Source: Flavobacteriales bacterium
GTDB lineage: Bacteria; Bacteroidota; Bacteroidia; Flavobacteriales_F; PHOS-HE28
Reading direction: 5' to 3'
NCBI GenBank assembly: GCA_016705955.1
Contig: JADJKO010000011.1
Location: 62,001 to 126,000, forward strand
Length of the DNA stretch: 64,000 nt
Positions 62,002 to 64,000 of this stretch are shown here, piece by piece (position 1 is the first letter of the stretch; every line of letters begins with the position of its first letter). Made by a program: the position numbers and the translations under genes. The notes beneath the pieces were generated by a model. That model did not search any database and had not been told where the DNA came from. It was given only the letters and a program-made list of their open reading frames with translations.

Positions 62002-62172
62002 CTGGTTTCAGTGCGGGGTCATGATAGTCCGCCGATCACCGGTTCCGGGGACGAAACTATGGCCGTGGTCAGGGAACCGGGTTCAAGATATCATTCCGTG
62101 AACTTGTGATGCGCCGGAACAAACCACCGCGCATCCAGGCTGCTGCGCGAGGCTACTTTTTAGAGGTCCTCC

Positions 62173-62311
62173 TTACTTCTGGATCACCAAGGGTTGGGTG
62201 TACGCGGCATCACCTGCCTTCCTTGTCGGGTCGGCTGCACTGATGTTCACCATGTACAAGCCGGTGGACGGTTCGGCGTAAAGTTCAAGCATGGTGTTGA
62301 TGACGACTTCC
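62173..62311 (-). pseudogene. Decayed T9SS tail fragment
   Basis: About 45 residues (INTMLELYAEPSTGLYMVNIS, then AADPTRKAGDAAYTQPLVIQK) correspond to the T9SS tail of the proteins at 49239 and 58256 (VLELNGELATGLYMVNITAGDAVYTQRLVIQK is the intact form, split here), with a ten-residue insertion and several substitutions. The open frame extends upstream to 62436 but no start or upstream domain is present and it overlaps a terminator. A leftover from duplication or recombination of a surface-protein gene. Confidence 0.6.
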
Positions 62312-62401
62312 GAATAGGGGATCGCGGATAGCCCGACGATGCATGGCCCGGCAGAATGGATCATTCGCAACTTGGCGCCATCAGCATCCTCCATAAGAAG
62401 A

Positions 62402-62440
62402 AAGGGTGCGGATCCAGCACTGCGCTGTCCCCGCACCCTT
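62402..62440 (-). terminator. Terminator of the tandem-repeat protein gene
   Basis: AAGGGTGCGG (62402-62411) and CCGCACCCTT (62431-62440) form a ten-pair stem with a 19-base loop, 20 bases after the stop of the gene ending at 62460 on the minus strand. Confidence 0.55.
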
Positions 62441-62459
62441 CCGGGTTCCGCGATCGACC

Positions 62460-64000
62460 CTACTTCACCACCCGCATCGTTGTGCGTGAGGTGCCGGAAC
62501 TCAACCGCAACACATAGCTGCCCGGCGTGAGCTCGGCCGTGTGTACGGTGATCGTTTCAACCGCACTCTTCATCTCGTCGATGACGCGCTGGCCGGACAG
62601 GTTGAACAGTTCCACACGCAGTGGCCCTGCTTGTCCATTCGTGCGCACCATCAGATGATCGGTGAAGGGATCGGGGAACACCACGAAGGCATTGCCATTG
62701 GTCAGGTCGCTCGTACCCAGGATCGTGATGGCCGTGCAGTCGGAGGTCTGCGAGCAATCCCCACTGGTGATGATCACTGCGTAGTTGCCATTCTCGGTCG
62801 CTGTGAAACTCTGGCCATCGGCGCCGATGATCGGTTCGTAATTGTTGTTGCAATCCACCCACTGGTAGGTCAGGCCGGAAGCCGTTGCGGTCAGTGTCGC
62901 ATCGATCTCGATCACGCTCAGGTCGATCACCACTTCCACCGGCTCTGCGAATACCGCGATGCCATCGCCGTTGTTGCAATCCACGGTCACGGTGCCGCTC
63001 ACGGGTTCGTAGCAAGGCAGCGTGATGCTGTAGCTGTACTCACCGAAAGGCACATCGGCGATCATGTCGCCACCGAAAGATCGCTGGTCACGATGGTCGT
63101 GTTGTAGGTCCCGGCATCCCATAGTTGCACCGTGGCGCCGGTGATGGCCAACGGCGAACCGACGAAGAAGAACACGCCGTTGGTGGTCGCTTCCACCGGC
63201 TCTGCGAATACCGCGATGCCGTCGCCGTTGTTGCAATCCACGGTCACGGTGCCGCTCACGGGTTCGTAGCAAGGCAGCGTGATGCTGTAGCTGTACTCAC
63301 CGAAAGGTACATCGGCGATCATGTCGCCACCGAAAGGGATCGCTGGTCACGATGGTCGTGTTGTAGGTCCCGGCATCCCATAGTTGCACCGTGGCGCCGG
63401 TGATGGCCAACGGCGAACCGACGAAGAAGAACACGCCGTTGGTGGTCGCTTCCACCGGCTCTGCGAATACCGCGATGCCGTCTCCGTTGTTGCAATCCAC
63501 GGTCACGGTGTCGCTCACGGGTTCGTAGCAAGGCAGCGTGATGCTGTAGCTGTACTCACCGAAAAACACATCGACGATCATGTCGCCACCGAAGGGATCG
63601 CTGGTCACGATGGTCGTGTTGTAGGTCCCGGCATCCCATAGTTGCACCGTGGCGCCGGTGATGGCCAACGGCGAACCGACGAAGAAGAACACGCCGTTGG
63701 TGGTCGCTTCCACCGGCTCTGCGAATACCGCGATGCCGTCGCCGTTGTTGCAATCCACGGTCACGGTGCCGCTCACGGGTTCGTAGCAAGGCAGCGTGAT
63801 GCTGTAGCTGTACTCACCGAAAGGCACATCGGCGATCATGTCGCCACCGAAAGGATCGCTGGTCACGATGGTCGTGTTGTAGGTCCCGGCATCCCATAGT
63901 TGCACCGTGGCGCCGGTGATGGCCAACGGCGAACCGACGAAGAAGAACACGCCGTTGGTGGTCGCCGGTTCTATCGAGATCGACACGATGGCATCCGCAC
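62460..64000 (-). CDS. Tandem-repeat T9SS surface protein, partial, two frameshifts
   Basis: C-terminal part of a large gene running off the right edge. On the minus strand: ~86-residue repeats (VFFFVGSPLAITGATVQLWD, TIVTSDPFGGDMIADVPFGE, YSYSITLPCYEPVSG, DCNNGDGIAVFAEP), then an Ig/PKD-like segment (LTYQWVDCNNNYEPIIGADG, QSFTATENGNYAVIITSGDC) and a T9SS tail (FVVFPDPFTDHLMVRTN to RTTMRVVK). The reading frame changes at 63075-63080 (one G missing) and returns at 63331-63340 (one G extra), at the same AAAGG site, so sequencing error is the best explanation. Repeat unit resembles carboxypeptidase-regulatory/prealbumin-like beta-sandwich domains. Surface protein, ligand unknown. Confidence 0.8.
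62934..64000. repeat. Near-identical 258-bp tandem repeats (at least 4 copies)
   Basis: The segment CCGGCATCCCATAGTTGCAC recurs at 63111, 63370, 63628 and 63886, spacings 259, 258 and 258; the 259 is due to one inserted G. Copies differ by only a handful of bases (e.g. CGAAAGGCACATCGG versus CGAAAAACACATCGA, and TGTCGCTCACG versus TGCCGCTCACG), so the array expanded recently or is homogenised. It continues beyond 64000. Confidence 0.85.

Noticed and set aside
62934..64000. CRISPR array
   Set aside because: Units are 258 bp, translated in frame into a beta-sandwich protein domain; no short repeats with unique spacers.

Overview
The window is high-GC chromosomal DNA from a member of the Bacteroidota, most likely a flavobacterial-type lineage. 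The evidence is several proteins ending in type IX secretion (T9SS) sorting tails, SprB-type surface repeats, delta-60 repeats, a PorE-like OmpA/PD40 protein, -7 boxes of the TAnnTTTG type and almost no Shine-Dalgarno sequences. I cannot name a genus. No rRNA, tRNA, CRISPR array, prophage or insertion sequence was recognised.

Layout. 1-7.8 kb: the N-terminal part of an M1 aminopeptidase (minus), a T9SS-tailed protein, a MORN/YwqK-like protein, then a tightly packed plus-strand operon (mnmA, lipoprotein, subtilisin-like protease, aat, DUF2141). 7.83-9.12 kb: a nearly pure poly-G tract that destroys the end of the DUF2141 gene and is almost certainly an assembly or base-calling artefact. 9.1-13.2 kb (minus): a KDO-type locus with kdsA, a KdsC-like HAD phosphatase and, between them, a transaldolase/fructose-6-phosphate-aldolase domain fused to a KdsD-like CBS pair, followed upstream by an FAH-family hydrolase and a DnaQ-like exonuclease. 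13.2-21.1 kb (minus): OmpA/PD40 protein, 2-oxo-acid dehydrogenase E2, a large glycosyltransferase fusion, recR, a methyltransferase and a membrane protein. 21.2-27.7 kb (plus): sodium:solute symporter, aldehyde dehydrogenase and a frameshifted zinc-ribbon/cyclase/AAA/TPR protein. 27.7-32.7 kb: a compact redox operon (VioB-like ferritin protein, GMC flavoprotein, sorbitol-dehydrogenase-type small subunit, possible acetoacetate-decarboxylase-fold protein) with a divergent monooxygenase-like gene. 32.7-36.1 kb (minus): IMPase, lgt and mtaB; mtaB carries two in-frame palindromic repeat insertions plus a repeat-derived C-terminus.

36.3-47.4 kb (plus): five consecutive paralogous secreted proteins (SprB-like repeat, SdrD-B-like segment, DUF7619-like domain, T9SS tail) in one operon-like array. 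47.4-49.0 kb holds very small genes. 49.2-64 kb (minus): large T9SS-tailed surface proteins (delta-60 repeats; a Cys-rich protein; a protein with near-identical 258-nt tandem repeats running off the edge), a PQQ-propeller protein, and a two-component pair made of a sensor kinase with a two-component-regulator propeller and a LuxR-type response regulator.

At least six genes are split by single or double base indels. Near-identical tandem copies at the right edge differ only by +1/-1 G in the same homopolymer, so I read most of these as residual long-read sequencing errors and annotate the genes across them. The most interesting biology is the transaldolase-CBS fusion in the KDO locus, the RPE-like palindromic elements inside mtaB, the unassigned ferritin/GMC redox operon and the five-copy surface-protein array.
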